Assembly: GCF_025628895.1 (NCBI RefSeq)
Contig: NZ_JAOTJC010000004.1
Coordinates: 362,388 to 426,387 of the forward strand
Direction of reading: 5' to 3'
DNA from: Alteromonas salexigens
GTDB taxonomy: Bacteria; Pseudomonadota; Gammaproteobacteria; Enterobacterales; Alteromonadaceae
Length of the DNA stretch: 64,000 nucleotides
The notes below the pieces were generated by a model. The model did no database searches. It had not been told where the DNA came from and was given only the letters and a program-made list of their open reading frames with translations. A program made the position numbers and the translations under genes. Position 1 is the first letter of the stretch. Each line of letters opens with the position of its first letter. Shown here piece by piece: positions 41,892 to 52,332 of the stretch.

Positions 41892-44339
41892 ATGTCGTGG
41901 ATGCGCAAAACGCTGTTGTCCATTTTTCACTATCCGGTTAAATGGCTGGTTCGGGCCCACAGTATTCCAGTGAATGTTGAGCAAGAGCTCGGTATCGACA
42001 AATCTAAGCCGATTATTTATCTGTTGCCAACCAACTCGGTCACCGACCAGCTGGCGCTGCGGATGTCTACTCAGGCACTCGGGCTACCCAGCCCCACGGA
42101 ACCGCTTACCCTGACCGATGATAAACAATATCCGGGCAGCCTGTTTCTGCGCAAAACCCAACCGCTGTTTCGCACCGCGGCATCGGCGACCGGTATCGAA
42201 GATGTGTTTGCCCGTCTTTTTCATGTTCATCGCGACCACCCGGAGCTTGATCTGCAAGTGGTGCCGGTATTTGTTTCCTGGGGCCGGGCGCCGGGTAAAG
42301 GCAATCCGGGACTGGGCGACCTGATTGCCGACAAAGCCGCACCAAGCTGGCTGCGTAAACTGTTCATTGTGCTGTTTCTGGGTCGTGATAACTTCATCAG
42401 CTACAGTAAAGCCGTGTCCACCCGCGTGATGGCAAAACAGCATCATAGCGACCAGCAAATAGCCCAAAAGCTGGTACGCGTAGCGAGCACTCACTTCCAT
42501 CGTAAACGTCAGGGCATGACCGGGCCGACGTTACTGGAACGCCAGGAGCTGAATAACGCGGTACTGGGTTCAGATGCCGTACGCCGTGCCATCGCGGAAG
42601 AAACCCGCAGTAAGAAAATCAGCCATGACGAGGCTAAAGCCCGCGCCCGCGAGTATATTACGGAAATCGCGGCGGATTACCGCGAGGGGCTGGTGCGCTT
42701 TGGTGATCGCATCCTGACCCGTATCTGGAACAAAATTTATAATGGTATCAGTGTCGGACACGCCGAGCGGGTACGGGAACTGGCCGCCAATGGTCACGAA
42801 ATTATTTATGTGCCCTGTCACCGCAGTCACATGGACTACCTGCTGCTGACCTACGTGATTTATCACGAAGGCATGGTCACACCGCATATCGCCGCCGGTA
42901 TTAACCTCAATTTCTGGCCGGTAGGCAAAATATTCCGTCGTGGCGGGGCGTTTTTCCTGCGCCGCAGCTTCGCCGGTAATAAGCTGTATACCTCAGTGTT
43001 CCGGGAATATCTGGAACTGCTGTTTAATAAAGGATACTCGGTAAAATATTATCCTGAAGGCGGACGTAGCCGCACGGGACGGTTGATCCCGCCCAAAACC
43101 GGCATGCTGGCGATGACGCTGCAAGCGATGATCAAAGGCGTGAACCGCCCCGTGAGCATTGTGCCTGTCTACATCGGCTACGAAAATGTCATGGAAGTGA
43201 AAAGCTACCAGAGCGAGCTCAAGGGTTCATCGAAGAAAAAAGAGTCAAACTGGCAGGTATTTTCGGCGATCCGCAAGCTCAAAAATTACGGCCACGGCTA
43301 CGTGAATTTTGGTGAGCCACTGCAGCTTAACCAGTTCCTTGAAAAACACGTGCCCAACTGGCGTGACTGCCGGGAAGCAGAACCTGAGAAGAAGCCGGCC
43401 TGGCTGACCCCAGCGGTCAATACCCTGGCCACGACCGTGATGGAGACCATTAACCAGACGGCCGCTATCAATGGTATGGCGCTGACCTCACTGTGTATTT
43501 TGTCGTCTAAAACCCACACCATGAGTGAAGGCGAATTACGCCGGGCCCTGGATGACTACTTGCGCCTGTTGCGCCAGGCGCCGTTCAGTGATGATGCCAC
43601 TGTGCCGGACCTGTCCGCCGATCAGATGCTGGCTGAAACCCTGGCACTGAAGCGCTTTACCGAGACCCGCGATGATTATGGCAAGCTGATCAGCCCGCAA
43701 GCCGACTCCGCGGTCTACCTAACCTATTACCGCAACAATATTCTGCACCTGTTCGCCCTGCCGGGGTTGGTAATGTCAGCGGTATTTGCGAATAAGGGCA
43801 TGGAGAAAAATGCCGTGCTGCGTCTGGTGGCCGCGGTGTACCCGCTGCTGCAAAAAGAACTGTTTATGTACATGAGTCAGGATCGGGCACTGGAATACAC
43901 CGCAGAGCTGATTGACGAGCTGAAGGAAATCGGGTTGTTACAACAGCGTGGCCGTAAGCTGATGCCACCTGACTCCCACGAGCGTTCGTTCCATTCAGCC
44001 TGGTTACTTAGCCGCTGCATGCAGGAAACTTTCCAGCGCTACGCTGTGGTACTTACCATACTGCACAAAGAGCACGAGATCAGCCGCGGAGAGCTGGAAC
44101 GCACCAGTCGCCAGGTCGCCGAACGACTCTCTACTCTGTTCGGCCTGAACTCGCCGGAGTTCTACGATAAAAATGTGCTGTCCAGTTTTGTCTCGGCACT
44201 GCGTGAGCATCACTGGCTGGATACAGCGTCAGATGGCAGTCTGCGTTATACCGAGGAATGTGACGGCCTGCGCCGTGATGTCATGCCGCTGGTCTGGCCT
44301 GAAATTGCCCAGCACCTGGAAAACGTCGCGTTACGGTAG
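41892..44339 (+). CDS. plsB: Glycerol-3-phosphate 1-O-acyltransferase PlsB
   Basis: The first acyltransferase of phospholipid synthesis, at the inner membrane, using acyl-ACP or acyl-CoA. The protein has 815 residues, the normal PlsB length. Acyltransferase motif I is HRSHMD (His310, Asp315); motif III is YPEGGRSRTG near 385; IVPVYIGYENV near 419 is the fourth. The long C-terminal domain is typical of PlsB. The start at 41892 has an AGGA site. A hairpin downstream separates it from ilvA. Confidence 0.95.
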   Translation: MSWMRKTLLSIFHYPVKWLVRAHSIPVNVEQELGIDKSKPIIYLLPTNSVTDQLALRMSTQALGLPSPTEPLTLTDDKQYPGSLFLRKTQPLFRTAASATGIEDVFARLFHVHRDHPELDLQVVPVFVSWGRAPGKGNPGLGDLIADKAAPSWLRKLFIVLFLGRDNFISYSKAVSTRVMAKQHHSDQQIAQKLVRVASTHFHRKRQGMTGPTLLERQELNNAVLGSDAVRRAIAEETRSKKISHDEAKARAREYITEIAADYREGLVRFGDRILTRIWNKIYNGISVGHAERVRELAANGHEIIYVPCHRSHMDYLLLTYVIYHEGMVTPHIAAGINLNFWPVGKIFRRGGAFFLRRSFAGNKLYTSVFREYLELLFNKGYSVKYYPEGGRSRTGRLIPPKTGMLAMTLQAMIKGVNRPVSIVPVYIGYENVMEVKSYQSELKGSSKKKESNWQVFSAIRKLKNYGHGYVNFGEPLQLNQFLEKHVPNWRDCREAEPEKKPAWLTPAVNTLATTVMETINQTAAINGMALTSLCILSSKTHTMSEGELRRALDDYLRLLRQAPFSDDATVPDLSADQMLAETLALKRFTETRDDYGKLISPQADSAVYLTYYRNNILHLFALPGLVMSAVFANKGMEKNAVLRLVAAVYPLLQKELFMYMSQDRALEYTAELIDELKEIGLLQQRGRKLMPPDSHERSFHSAWLLSRCMQETFQRYAVVLTILHKEHEISRGELERTSRQVAERLSTLFGLNSPEFYDKNVLSSFVSALREHHWLDTASDGSLRYTEECDGLRRDVMPLVWPEIAQHLENVALR

Positions 44340-44346
44340 GCAACAG

Positions 44347-44372
44347 CACACTGGCGCTAACGCGCCAGTGTG
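44347..44372. terminator. Hairpin between converging plsB and ilvA
   Basis: An 11-bp perfect stem CACACTGGCGC/GCGCCAGTGTG (44347-44357, 44362-44372) with loop TAAC. It lacks a T-run, but its length and position between converging genes suggest a termination or insulation role. Confidence 0.6.
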
Positions 44373-44378
44373 ATCTGA

Positions 44379-45917
44379 TTAACGGGAATGGGACAGGAAG
44401 AACTGGTACGCCGGATCATCCGACACCGCCTGATACTGGTAACCCAGCTGGGCCAGATGGGTGTTAAAGCTCTCCCGTGAAGCTGGCGGAATATCAAAGC
44501 CGGCCATCACCAGGCCTTCTGCCGCACCATGATTGCGATAGTGGAACAGCGTGATGTTCCAGCGCTCGCCCAGGGTATTCAGAAAATTCAGCAAAGCGCC
44601 CGGGTATTCGGGAAACTCAAACGCAAATACCTCTTCGTTCAGGATGGTGGGAGGCCGGCCACCCACCATATGCCGCACATGCAGCTTGGCCAATTCGTTA
44701 TCTGACAGGTTGAAACAGTCATACCCCGCCTGATTAAGCTGCTCGCTGAGGGCACTGGATTCCTGCTGACCGCCTTTGAGTTTCACGCCCACAAAGATAT
44801 GCGCTTCAGCCTCATTGGCAAAGCGGTAGTTAAACTCGGTGATAGTTTTACCGCCCAGACATTCACAGAAGCGTTTGAACGCGCCTTTCTGCTCAGGAAT
44901 TTTAACGGCAAACACCGCTTCTTTCTGTTCGCCCAGTTCGCAGCGTTCTGACACATACCGCAGGGTATGGAAATTAATGTTTGCCCCACACAGCACGCCG
45001 CCCAGTTTCTTACCCTGCACATTGTGCTGTTTGACGTATTTACGGATCCCGGCCACCGACAGGGCGCCGGCTGGCTCAGCAATCACCCGGGTATCGTCGA
45101 AGATATCCTTGATTGCCCCGCAGATCTCATCATTGGTCACAGTAATGGTTTCGTCCACCAGCGTATTACACAGCCGGAAGGTTTCCTTACCCATTACCTT
45201 CACCGCCACGCCATCGGCGAATATACCCACTGAGGGCAATGCCACGGGTTCACCGGCAGCTTTCGCCGCTGCGAAGCACGCGGACTCTTCCGACTCTACC
45301 GCCACAATGCGGATAGCAGGCTTAAGCTGTTTCAGATACACCGCAATACCGGCTGCCAGGCCACCGCCACCCACCGCCACAAAGACAATGTCCAGGTGCG
45401 GATTTTGTTCCAGCAGCTCTCTGGCCACGGTGCCCTGACCGGCGATCACATCAGGGTCATCAAACGGGGGCACAAACGTATAGCTATGCTCTTTACACAA
45501 CGCCTGTGCATACTGACTGGCCTGATCGAAACTGGTGCCATGCAGCACCACCTTCACATGCTTACCGCCAAACCGGCGTACGGCGTCAATTTTAATATCC
45601 GGGGTGGTTTCCGGCATCACAATCGTGGCCTGGATCCCTTTCATATGCGCCCCGTAGGCCAGACCCTGAGCGTGGTTACCCGCCGACGCGGCAATGACCC
45701 CGGCTTGCTGCTGGGCCTCGCTGAGTGCACAAAGGCGGTTATAGGCGCCCCGCAGTTTAAAGGATTTCACCGGCTGTTGGTCTTCCCGTTTCAGGAACAC
45801 TTCATTGCCTAACTCGCCGGACAGGCGCGACATCATAGTAAGCTCGGTATTCACCACCACATCGTAAACCGGTGCCAGCAGGATCTTTTTCAGGTAGTCA
45901 TGTTCACTGACCGTCAT
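44379..45917 (-). CDS. ilvA: Threonine ammonia-lyase, biosynthetic (IlvA)
   Basis: Deaminates threonine to 2-oxobutanoate, the first committed step of isoleucine synthesis. It has 512 residues: a PLP fold-type II catalytic domain with the Schiff-base lysine in KSFKLRG (Lys54), the phosphate-binding GGGGLAAG loop near 188-195, and two C-terminal ACT-like regulatory domains (about 330-512) that give isoleucine feedback inhibition, which marks the biosynthetic enzyme. It overlaps the ilvD stop by 4 nt, so ilvE-ilvD-ilvA form one operon in this order. Confidence 0.95.
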   Translation of the reverse strand: MTVSEHDYLKKILLAPVYDVVVNTELTMMSRLSGELGNEVFLKREDQQPVKSFKLRGAYNRLCALSEAQQQAGVIAASAGNHAQGLAYGAHMKGIQATIVMPETTPDIKIDAVRRFGGKHVKVVLHGTSFDQASQYAQALCKEHSYTFVPPFDDPDVIAGQGTVARELLEQNPHLDIVFVAVGGGGLAAGIAVYLKQLKPAIRIVAVESEESACFAAAKAAGEPVALPSVGIFADGVAVKVMGKETFRLCNTLVDETITVTNDEICGAIKDIFDDTRVIAEPAGALSVAGIRKYVKQHNVQGKKLGGVLCGANINFHTLRYVSERCELGEQKEAVFAVKIPEQKGAFKRFCECLGGKTITEFNYRFANEAEAHIFVGVKLKGGQQESSALSEQLNQAGYDCFNLSDNELAKLHVRHMVGGRPPTILNEEVFAFEFPEYPGALLNFLNTLGERWNITLFHYRNHGAAEGLVMAGFDIPPASRESFNTHLAQLGYQYQAVSDDPAYQFFLSHSR

Positions 45918-47764
45918 ACATCCTCCAGCTTGGCCGGGTCACGGACCGCGCCTTTATCGGCACTGGTGGCCAGCAACGCAAAGGTTTTCAGCGACAACGA
46001 CACCTTGCGCTCGCGGTTAAGTGGTCGCCATGGTTTTTCACGACGCTCCATGGCCTCGCGCCGGGCCGCCAGCTCGGCGTCACTGATGGCAACGTTAATA
46101 CTGCGATTCGGAATATCTATCTGAATCGGGTCGCCGTCTTCGACGAGGGCCAGCCCGCCACCACTGGCGGCCTCGGGTGAACAGTGGCCAATTGACAGAC
46201 CACTGGTGCCACCGGAAAAGCGGCCATCTGTGATCAGGGCGCAGGCTTTGCCCAGACCTTTCGATTTCAGGTACGAGGTGGGGTATAGCATTTCCTGCAT
46301 ACCCGGCCCCCCACGGGGTCCCTCATAACGAATGATCACCGCATCGCCGGCCTGTACTTCGTCATTCAGGATCCCGGCCACAGCCGTGTCCTGACTTTCG
46401 TAAATACGCGCCCGGCCATTGAAGGTGTGAATACTTTCATCCACCCCGGCGGTTTTCACAATGCAGCCGTCCGGGGCCAGGTTGCCATACAGGACCGCCA
46501 AGCCACCATCCAGGCTGTACGCATGCTCTATGCTGCGAATACAGCCCGCCGCGCGGTCGGTATCTGCGTCCGGCCAGCGACAGGCCTGACTGAACGCCTG
46601 AGTGGTACGAATTCCCGCCGGTCCTGCCCGGTAAAACATATTGGCAGTCTCATTTTCAGGCCGGGTAATATCCCACTGGGCAATGACTTCACCCAGCGAC
46701 TTGCCGAGCACATGGGGCACGTCATGATGTAATAGCCCGGCTTTATTAAGCTCATTGAGAATGCCCATCACCCCGCCAGCGCGATGCACATCTTCCATAT
46801 GATATTGCGGTGTAGCGGGAGCGACTTTACACAAATGCGGGACGGCGCGGGATAAGCGATCGATATCCGCCATCGCGAAGGGCACATCGCCCTCCATCGC
46901 CGCCGCCAGTAAGTGCAGAATAGTATTGGTGGAACCTCCCATGGCAATGTCCAGACTCATGGCATTTTCAAACGCCTTGAAGTTGGCAATATTGCGGGGC
47001 AGGGCGCTGCTGTCCTCCTCGCCGTACCAGCGCTGGCACAGCTCTACAATCACCCGGCCGGCTTGTTTAAACAAGGCTTCACGGTCGGCATGAGTCGCCA
47101 GCATGGAGCCGTTACCGGGCAGCGACAAGCCCAGCGCTTCGGTCAGGCAGTTCATTGAGTTTGCGGTAAACATGCCAGAGCAGGAGCCACACGTAGGACA
47201 GGCTGAACGCTCAATTTCATTGGCGTCGTCATCGCTGACCTTATCATCAGCGGCCGCCACCATGGCATCGACTAAATCCAGCTTAATAAGCTGATCAGAC
47301 AGCTTGGTTTTGCCGGCTTCCATGGGTCCGCCGGAAACGAACACCACCGGAATATTCAGGCGCATCGCCGCCATCAGCATCCCCGGGGTGATCTTGTCAC
47401 AGTTGGAGATACACACCAGCGCATCGGCGCAGTGGGCATTCGCCATGTATTCCACGCCGTCGGCAATAATTTCCCGTGACGGCAGACTGTACAGCATGCC
47501 GCTGTGGCCCATGGCAATGCCATCGTCTACCGCAATGGTATTAAATTCTTTGGCCACGCCACCGGCGGCCTCGACACTGCGGGCAACCAGTTGCCCCATG
47601 TCTTTAAGGTGCACATGCCCAGGTACAAACTGCGTAAAAGAGTTGGCAATAGCAATAATCGGCTTTCCGAAGTCGCCGTCTTTCATGCCGGTGGCGCGCC
47701 ATAGCGCACGCGCACCTGCCATGTTTCTCCCTTGTGTGGTGGTAGCAGATCGTAACTTGGGCAT
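45914..47764 (-). CDS. ilvD: Dihydroxy-acid dehydratase (IlvD)
   Basis: Dehydrates 2,3-dihydroxy-3-methylbutanoate (and its isoleucine counterpart), an Fe-S enzyme shared by valine, isoleucine and leucine synthesis. The 616 residues include the cluster cysteines in CISNCDK (Cys122) and CPTCGSC (Cys189/192/195) and the [14 protein letters not shown] and [10 protein letters not shown] blocks of the family. Middle gene of the ilvE-ilvD-ilvA operon, 21 bp after ilvE. Confidence 0.96.
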   Translation of the reverse strand: MPKLRSATTTQGRNMAGARALWRATGMKDGDFGKPIIAIANSFTQFVPGHVHLKDMGQLVARSVEAAGGVAKEFNTIAVDDGIAMGHSGMLYSLPSREIIADGVEYMANAHCADALVCISNCDKITPGMLMAAMRLNIPVVFVSGGPMEAGKTKLSDQLIKLDLVDAMVAAADDKVSDDDANEIERSACPTCGSCSGMFTANSMNCLTEALGLSLPGNGSMLATHADREALFKQAGRVIVELCQRWYGEEDSSALPRNIANFKAFENAMSLDIAMGGSTNTILHLLAAAMEGDVPFAMADIDRLSRAVPHLCKVAPATPQYHMEDVHRAGGVMGILNELNKAGLLHHDVPHVLGKSLGEVIAQWDITRPENETANMFYRAGPAGIRTTQAFSQACRWPDADTDRAAGCIRSIEHAYSLDGGLAVLYGNLAPDGCIVKTAGVDESIHTFNGRARIYESQDTAVAGILNDEVQAGDAVIIRYEGPRGGPGMQEMLYPTSYLKSKGLGKACALITDGRFSGGTSGLSIGHCSPEAASGGGLALVEDGDPIQIDIPNRSINVAISDAELAARREAMERREKPWRPLNRERKVSLSLKTFALLATSADKGAVRDPAKLEDV

Positions 47765-47785
47765 AAGTGCTCCTGTTAATTTAGG

Positions 47786-48718
47786 TTATTCATAAACTGG
47801 CGTTAACCAGTTCCATTTGTCTTCCGTTTTGCCATTAAACAGCCCGAAGAACATATCCTGGACTTTTTCAGTGATGGGCCCGCGACCGCCATTGCCTACG
47901 TCAATACCGTCTACGCTGCGCACCGGTGTAACTTCGGCGGCGGTACCGCACATAAAGATTTCATCCGCCAGGTACATGGCTTCACGGGGAATGTTTTCTT
48001 CGCGGATCTCATAGCCCATTTCTTTCAGCAAGGTCATGCAGGTATCACGGGTAATCCCGGGCAGGATGGCAGCAGTTTTTGGTGTGGTGCTAACCACGCC
48101 GTTACGGATAACGAAGATGTTTTCACCGGCGCCTTCACTGATATAGCCGTTGCGGTCAAGGGCGATACCTTCCCCGTAACCATGGCGACGGGCTTCCATC
48201 GAAATCAGCTGTGACGACAGATAGTTACCACCTGCTTTCGCGCCGGTCGGCATGGTGTTGGCCGCTAGCCGGTTCCATGAGGAGATTCCGGCGTCCACCC
48301 CGTTTTTCAGGGCTTCTTCACCCAGGTACGCGCCCCATTCAAACGCTGCAATACTGACTTCAGTTTCAGTACCAAAAGGCACCTGCAAACCCATACCAAT
48401 ATCGCCGTAATAAGCGATAGGCCGGATGTAAGCTGACTTCAGATTGTTTTTGCGAATGATGTCCAGGGTGGCCTGATTGATTTCATCCAGGGTGTAGGGG
48501 ATGGTCATGCGGTAAATTTTTGCAGAGTCGAACAAACGGCGGTTATGCTCCTGCAAACGAAATACACAGGTGCCCTTATCCGGAGTCTGGTAGGCACGGA
48601 TCCCTTCAAACACTGATGAACCATAGTGGATCGCGTGTGTCAGGACGTGCACTGTTGCGTCTTTCCAGGGAATAATGTTGCCGTTGAACCAAATATGTTC
48701 TGCAAGTTGCTTAGCCAT
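47786..48718 (-). CDS. ilvE: Branched-chain amino-acid aminotransferase (IlvE)
   Basis: The last step of valine, isoleucine and leucine synthesis, transamination from glutamate. A PLP fold-type IV enzyme with 310 residues; the Schiff-base lysine is in TGAKAGG (Lys161) and the family patterns ALHYG-like (HAIHYGSSVFEGIRAY) and EGAGENIFVIRNG are present. I start it at ATG 48718, with an AAGGAT site; a longer frame upstream is unsupported. It is the first gene of ilvE-ilvD-ilvA, behind a 406-bp leader-like region with hairpins. Confidence 0.95.
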   Translation of the reverse strand: MAKQLAEHIWFNGNIIPWKDATVHVLTHAIHYGSSVFEGIRAYQTPDKGTCVFRLQEHNRRLFDSAKIYRMTIPYTLDEINQATLDIIRKNNLKSAYIRPIAYYGDIGMGLQVPFGTETEVSIAAFEWGAYLGEEALKNGVDAGISSWNRLAANTMPTGAKAGGNYLSSQLISMEARRHGYGEGIALDRNGYISEGAGENIFVIRNGVVSTTPKTAAILPGITRDTCMTLLKEMGYEIREENIPREAMYLADEIFMCGTAAEVTPVRSVDGIDVGNGGRGPITEKVQDMFFGLFNGKTEDKWNWLTPVYE

Positions 48719-49124
48719 GTTGTAATCCTTCTTATTAGGGGCCAAAGCCCTCGTGACGCGCTGGGTGCGTGACAGTGAAATACCAAGACAAATGTCTGAG
48801 ACGAATAATACATGACCGGGCCGTACCGCCCAACTAAAGGCTGTGCTGGTCTGGCAACTGGACAGATTTAGTTACAGGCACCACACGGGTACACCGCGTT
48901 CGTCTTTCATCGGCAAGACAGAAGGACGCAGCAAAAAGCTGCAATGACGAGCCAGCGCACAGGCTGACCAGAGAAATGTGTTCGGAAGGGGAAAACCCCG
49001 TCCCACTACAGACTGGCTGACCCGTAGCAGGAAGATGGCTAAAGAAATAGCATGAAACTAACCCCGTTATCAAGTAATTTGCACAGCAGTAACCACTTCC
49101 CACCGCCCACTGTAAGGAGAGAGT
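48719..49124. other. Gene-free region between ilvE and the TRIC-type gene
   Basis: 406 bp with no convincing gene. It must hold promoters in both directions. On the minus strand I see short hairpins: GCAGC/GCTGC (48928-48942) with a five-base loop, and GGGG/CCCC (48988-48999) with a four-base loop; and a direct repeat GGCTGACC at 48962-48969 and 49015-49022. Short minus-strand frames (for example a 12-codon frame beginning MKDERGV) are not Ile/Val/Leu-rich, so I cannot show an attenuation leader. Confidence 0.5.
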
Positions 49125-49742
49125 ATGATTGACTGGCTGCATTGGCTGAACCTGGCAGGGGTCGCCGTGTGTGCGATTTCAGGAACACTGATGGCCTATC
49201 AGAAGCGCATGGATGGCTTCGGGGTAGTCGTGCTGGCGTCGGTAACCGCCATTGGCGGCGGCACGCTTCGCGATATGGTGCTGGACCTGCCGGTATTCTG
49301 GGTGGCTGATACCGATTACTTATACACTACCCTCATTGCGGCCTTTATCCCGGTGGTTTGGCTGCGTATCAGCCCCCGTTTTCCATTTCACTATCTGTTG
49401 ATTGCCGATGCCTTCGGGCTGGCCCTGTTTAATGTGGTGGGCATTGAGAAAACCCTGGCCAATGACGGCGGTATGGCCGTGGCCATTGCCATGGGGACTA
49501 TCACCGGGGTGTTCGGTGGCTTGTTACGGGACGTGATCTGCCGGGAAGTGCCGCTGGTGTTAAGCGGTGAATTGTACGCCATAACCTGTATTGTCGGTGG
49601 GTTCGCGTATGCCTTGTGTTATCACCTGGCCCTGGCGACCGAACTGTGCGCCATTATCTCACTGGCAACCACGGTAGTGTTGCGACTGGCCGCCATGCGC
49701 TGGCACTGGCAGTTACCGGTCTTTCACAGCGAAACCACCTGA
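49125..49742 (+). CDS. Trimeric intracellular cation channel (TRIC) family protein, YicG-like (UPF0126)
   Basis: An inner-membrane protein of 205 residues with about seven hydrophobic helices, built from two repeats. Each repeat has the GxxRD-type motif: GGGTLRDMVLD near 44-54 and GGLLRDVICREVPL near 129-142. Bacterial TRIC homologues form potassium-permeable channels, but the physiological role here is not known. An AAGGAG site precedes the ATG. It is 75 bp ahead of comM. Confidence 0.87.
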   Translation: MIDWLHWLNLAGVAVCAISGTLMAYQKRMDGFGVVVLASVTAIGGGTLRDMVLDLPVFWVADTDYLYTTLIAAFIPVVWLRISPRFPFHYLLIADAFGLALFNVVGIEKTLANDGGMAVAIAMGTITGVFGGLLRDVICREVPLVLSGELYAITCIVGGFAYALCYHLALATELCAIISLATTVVLRLAAMRWHWQLPVFHSETT

Positions 49743-49817
49743 TACTGACTGGGCCTCAGGCCAGTAGCCGCGGTCTGGGCTCTGCCTTACCATGCCAGTT
49801 TTGTCAGGGAGACGCTC

Positions 49818-51338
49818 ATGGGCGTGGCGGTCGTACACACTTTTGCCGGGCAGGGGATGGATGCCCCACCGGTCACCGTAGAAGTTCATCTGGCGAATGG
49901 CTTACCCGCCTTTCAACTGGTCGGCATGGCTGAAACCAGTGTTAAAGAAGCCCGTGAGCGGGTGCGGTCGGCACTCATCAATTGCGGGTTCGAGTTTCCG
50001 GCCAAGCGCATCACCATCAACCTGGCCCCGGCGGAAATACCTAAGCTGGGCGGACGCTACGATTTACCCATCGCCATAGGTATTCTGGTGGCGTGCGGGG
50101 TCCTGCCACCCACTGCGGTTGCCGGGCTGGCGCTGCTCGGTGAGCTGAGTCTCAGTGGCGAACTTAAACCCGTAACCGGTGTTATACCGGCGCTGCTGGC
50201 CTGTCACCATCATGATGTCCGGCTCATCTTACCCGCCGGTAACGATAAAGAGGCGCAGCTGGTGGATGAGGTCATTCGCTATCCGGCCACTACCCTGACG
50301 GATGTATTTCATCACCTCACCGGTGATGTGCCGTTATGCCGTGGCGAACACTGGCAGTGTGTGCAGACGGCCCATGATGAGGCCTGTCGCTGGGATGACA
50401 TTATCGGTCAGAGTCAGGCGAAGCGCGCGCTCATGGTGGCCGCCGCCGGTGCCCATAATCTGCTCATGCTGGGGCCACCGGGCAGTGGCAAAAGCTTGCT
50501 GGCCAGCCGCCTGTTACCGCTATTGCCGCCGCTGGATAAAACCGAGGCCATGACCGTGGCTGCGCTGCGCTCAGTGAAAGGTGAACCCATTGAGGCCGGG
50601 CATTTTTATCAGCGCCCGTTTCGCAGCCCTCATCATACCGCGTCCTTCGCCGCGCTGGTCGGTGGTGGCACGCACCCGGTGCCTGGCGAGGTCTCCCTTG
50701 CCCATGGCGGCGTGTTATTTCTCGATGAGTTACCGGAATTTGGTCGCAAGACCCTGGATGTGTTGCGGGAACCACTGGAAACCGGCGATGTGCATATTGC
50801 CAGAGCCAGCGCCCAGGCCTGTTTTCCGGCCAATTTTCAGCTGTTAGCGGCAATGAATCCCAGCCCCACCGGCGATATCGACGATAACCGCTGTACCCCG
50901 CAGCAGCAGTTGCAGTACCTGAATCGGCTGTCCGGGCCACTGTTGGATCGTATTGATATTCAGATAGAGGTGCCACGGCTGGCTGAACTTGTTCTCAGTC
51001 ACCCCAATCCGGCACCGGGTGAAGATTCGATGCTGGCCGCCCGGGATGCCGTACACGCTGCACGGCAGCGCCAGCAGGCCCGGCAGGGCAAACCCAATGC
51101 TGCCCTCAGCGGTGGTGAGCTGGCCGAGCAGTGTGCCCTCAGCGATGAGGATTTGCGGTTCTTTCAACAAGCGGCAGCCACCCTGAAGCTGTCCATGCGG
51201 ACGTTTCACCGTACCCTGAAAGTCGCGCGTACCCTTGCCGATCTGGCTGCCAGCCCTGCCGTAAAGCGCGACCATCTGGCCGAAGCGCTGGGGTACCGGG
51301 CGCTCGATACCCTGGTTCGTCAGCTCAGCGGGGTTTGA
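49818..51338 (+). CDS. comM: ComM/YifB family Mg-chelatase-like AAA+ ATPase
   Basis: An AAA+ helicase that promotes branch migration during natural transformation in naturally competent gammaproteobacteria. The 506-residue protein has an N-terminal Lon-protease-like domain (about 1-170), the Walker A GPPGSGKS (219-226), Walker B VLFLDELPEF near 300, and a C-terminal Mg-chelatase domain with RRALDTLVRQL-type end. E. coli has it beside the ilv genes as well. It lies beside comF-distance genes only in a broad sense. Its end overlaps ilvY by 19 bp. Confidence 0.93.
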   Translation: MGVAVVHTFAGQGMDAPPVTVEVHLANGLPAFQLVGMAETSVKEARERVRSALINCGFEFPAKRITINLAPAEIPKLGGRYDLPIAIGILVACGVLPPTAVAGLALLGELSLSGELKPVTGVIPALLACHHHDVRLILPAGNDKEAQLVDEVIRYPATTLTDVFHHLTGDVPLCRGEHWQCVQTAHDEACRWDDIIGQSQAKRALMVAAAGAHNLLMLGPPGSGKSLLASRLLPLLPPLDKTEAMTVAALRSVKGEPIEAGHFYQRPFRSPHHTASFAALVGGGTHPVPGEVSLAHGGVLFLDELPEFGRKTLDVLREPLETGDVHIARASAQACFPANFQLLAAMNPSPTGDIDDNRCTPQQQLQYLNRLSGPLLDRIDIQIEVPRLAELVLSHPNPAPGEDSMLAARDAVHAARQRQQARQGKPNAALSGGELAEQCALSDEDLRFFQQAAATLKLSMRTFHRTLKVARTLADLAASPAVKRDHLAEALGYRALDTLVRQLSGV

Positions 51339-52183
51339 ATAAAGGCATCCAGCAGGGGCTCCTGCCGGCGTGTTTTCAGACAGCATAACCCCAGCGCGTA
51401 AGGCTCAATGTCAGCCACCGGAATGCGGCTGACACTGCTACTCAGGGTGGAATGGTCCAGCACTACTTGCGGTACAAACCCTACCCCACATTCCAGCGCC
51501 ACCATGCTCACAATTGCTTCGTTACCGCCCACCGATGCATACACACTGGGGCGGATCCCATGCTCGGCAAACCAGTGGTAAACGATCCGCCGGGTGGGCC
51601 CGTGTTCCGGCATGACTACCTGATGACGTCGCCAGTCGATGTGCTGGAGCTGAGTCACCCGCCATTCTTTGGGCGCTATCAATACCAGAGGGATATTGTC
51701 CAGCGAGGAAAACGCCACTTCAGCCGGGAAATCCGGCGTATGAATGGCAATGGAAATATCGCACTGTTGCTGGCGTACCCGGTCAATGGCCAGCGCCGGA
51801 TCGCCGGTCACCAGGGTGATATCCACCGCCGGGTAACGTTCCCGAAATTGCCGCAACAGCAGCGGCAGGTGACTCTGACTGGCGGTCACAGAACAGAACA
51901 GGCTGATTTCGCCCTGTAACTGCTCGCTGTCGTTGCGCAGGTCGGCTCGCAGTGCCTGCCAGTCAGTGAGCATGTCGGTCGCAAAGGCCAGTAGCTTATC
52001 CCCGGCATGAGTGAGCGCAACTTTGCGGTTGTCCCGCTTGAACAACACACATCCCAGCTCACTTTCCAGTCGCTGGATCACCCGGCTTAGCGTAGACGGC
52101 GAGACAAACATCGCCTCGGCGGTGGTGCCAAAATGCAGGCTGGTGGCCAGATGCGTAAACATCTGCAGGCTTTTAATATCCAC
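51320..52183 (-). CDS. ilvY: LysR-type activator IlvY
   Basis: A 287-residue LysR-family regulator, N-terminal helix-turn-helix (LATSLHFGTTAEAMFVSPSTLSRVIQRLE) followed by an inducer-binding domain that senses acetohydroxy acids. The close divergent position to ilvC identifies it as IlvY. The intergenic region of 149 bp contains a palindromic candidate binding site. Its 3' end overlaps comM on the opposite strand. Confidence 0.93.
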   Translation of the reverse strand: MDIKSLQMFTHLATSLHFGTTAEAMFVSPSTLSRVIQRLESELGCVLFKRDNRKVALTHAGDKLLAFATDMLTDWQALRADLRNDSEQLQGEISLFCSVTASQSHLPLLLRQFRERYPAVDITLVTGDPALAIDRVRQQQCDISIAIHTPDFPAEVAFSSLDNIPLVLIAPKEWRVTQLQHIDWRRHQVVMPEHGPTRRIVYHWFAEHGIRPSVYASVGGNEAIVSMVALECGVGFVPQVVLDHSTLSSSVSRIPVADIEPYALGLCCLKTRRQEPLLDAFIQTPLS

Positions 52184-52198
52184 TTTGTTTCACTTTCT

Positions 52199-52213
52199 GC
52201 AATATTATGTTGC
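52199..52213. promoter_or_regulatory. Candidate IlvY operator between ilvY and ilvC
   Basis: GCAATATTATGTTGC is an inverted repeat GCAA-N7-TTGC, close to the T-N11-A geometry of LysR sites, 15 bp ahead of the ilvY start codon and 120 bp ahead of the ilvC start. Confidence 0.6.
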
Positions 52214-52332
52214 GAATATATCATTTTCCAAAATAAAAGGGATCCCGTAGGCTTATCAATAAGTCGTCACAGACGAGGTCATTCACCGCCACCGGCGGAT
52301 GAATAATGACGAAAAAACTGTTCGGAATACTT

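Noticed and set aside
48834-49142. A 102-codon minus-strand frame across the region upstream of ilvE
   Set aside because: It would overlap the start of the TRIC-type gene, has no family match and an unlikely Cys/Ser-rich composition.
52306-52332. Upstream ATG of ilvC
   Set aside because: IlvC proteins begin MANYFNTL, which corresponds to 52333; the nine extra residues are not conserved in the family.
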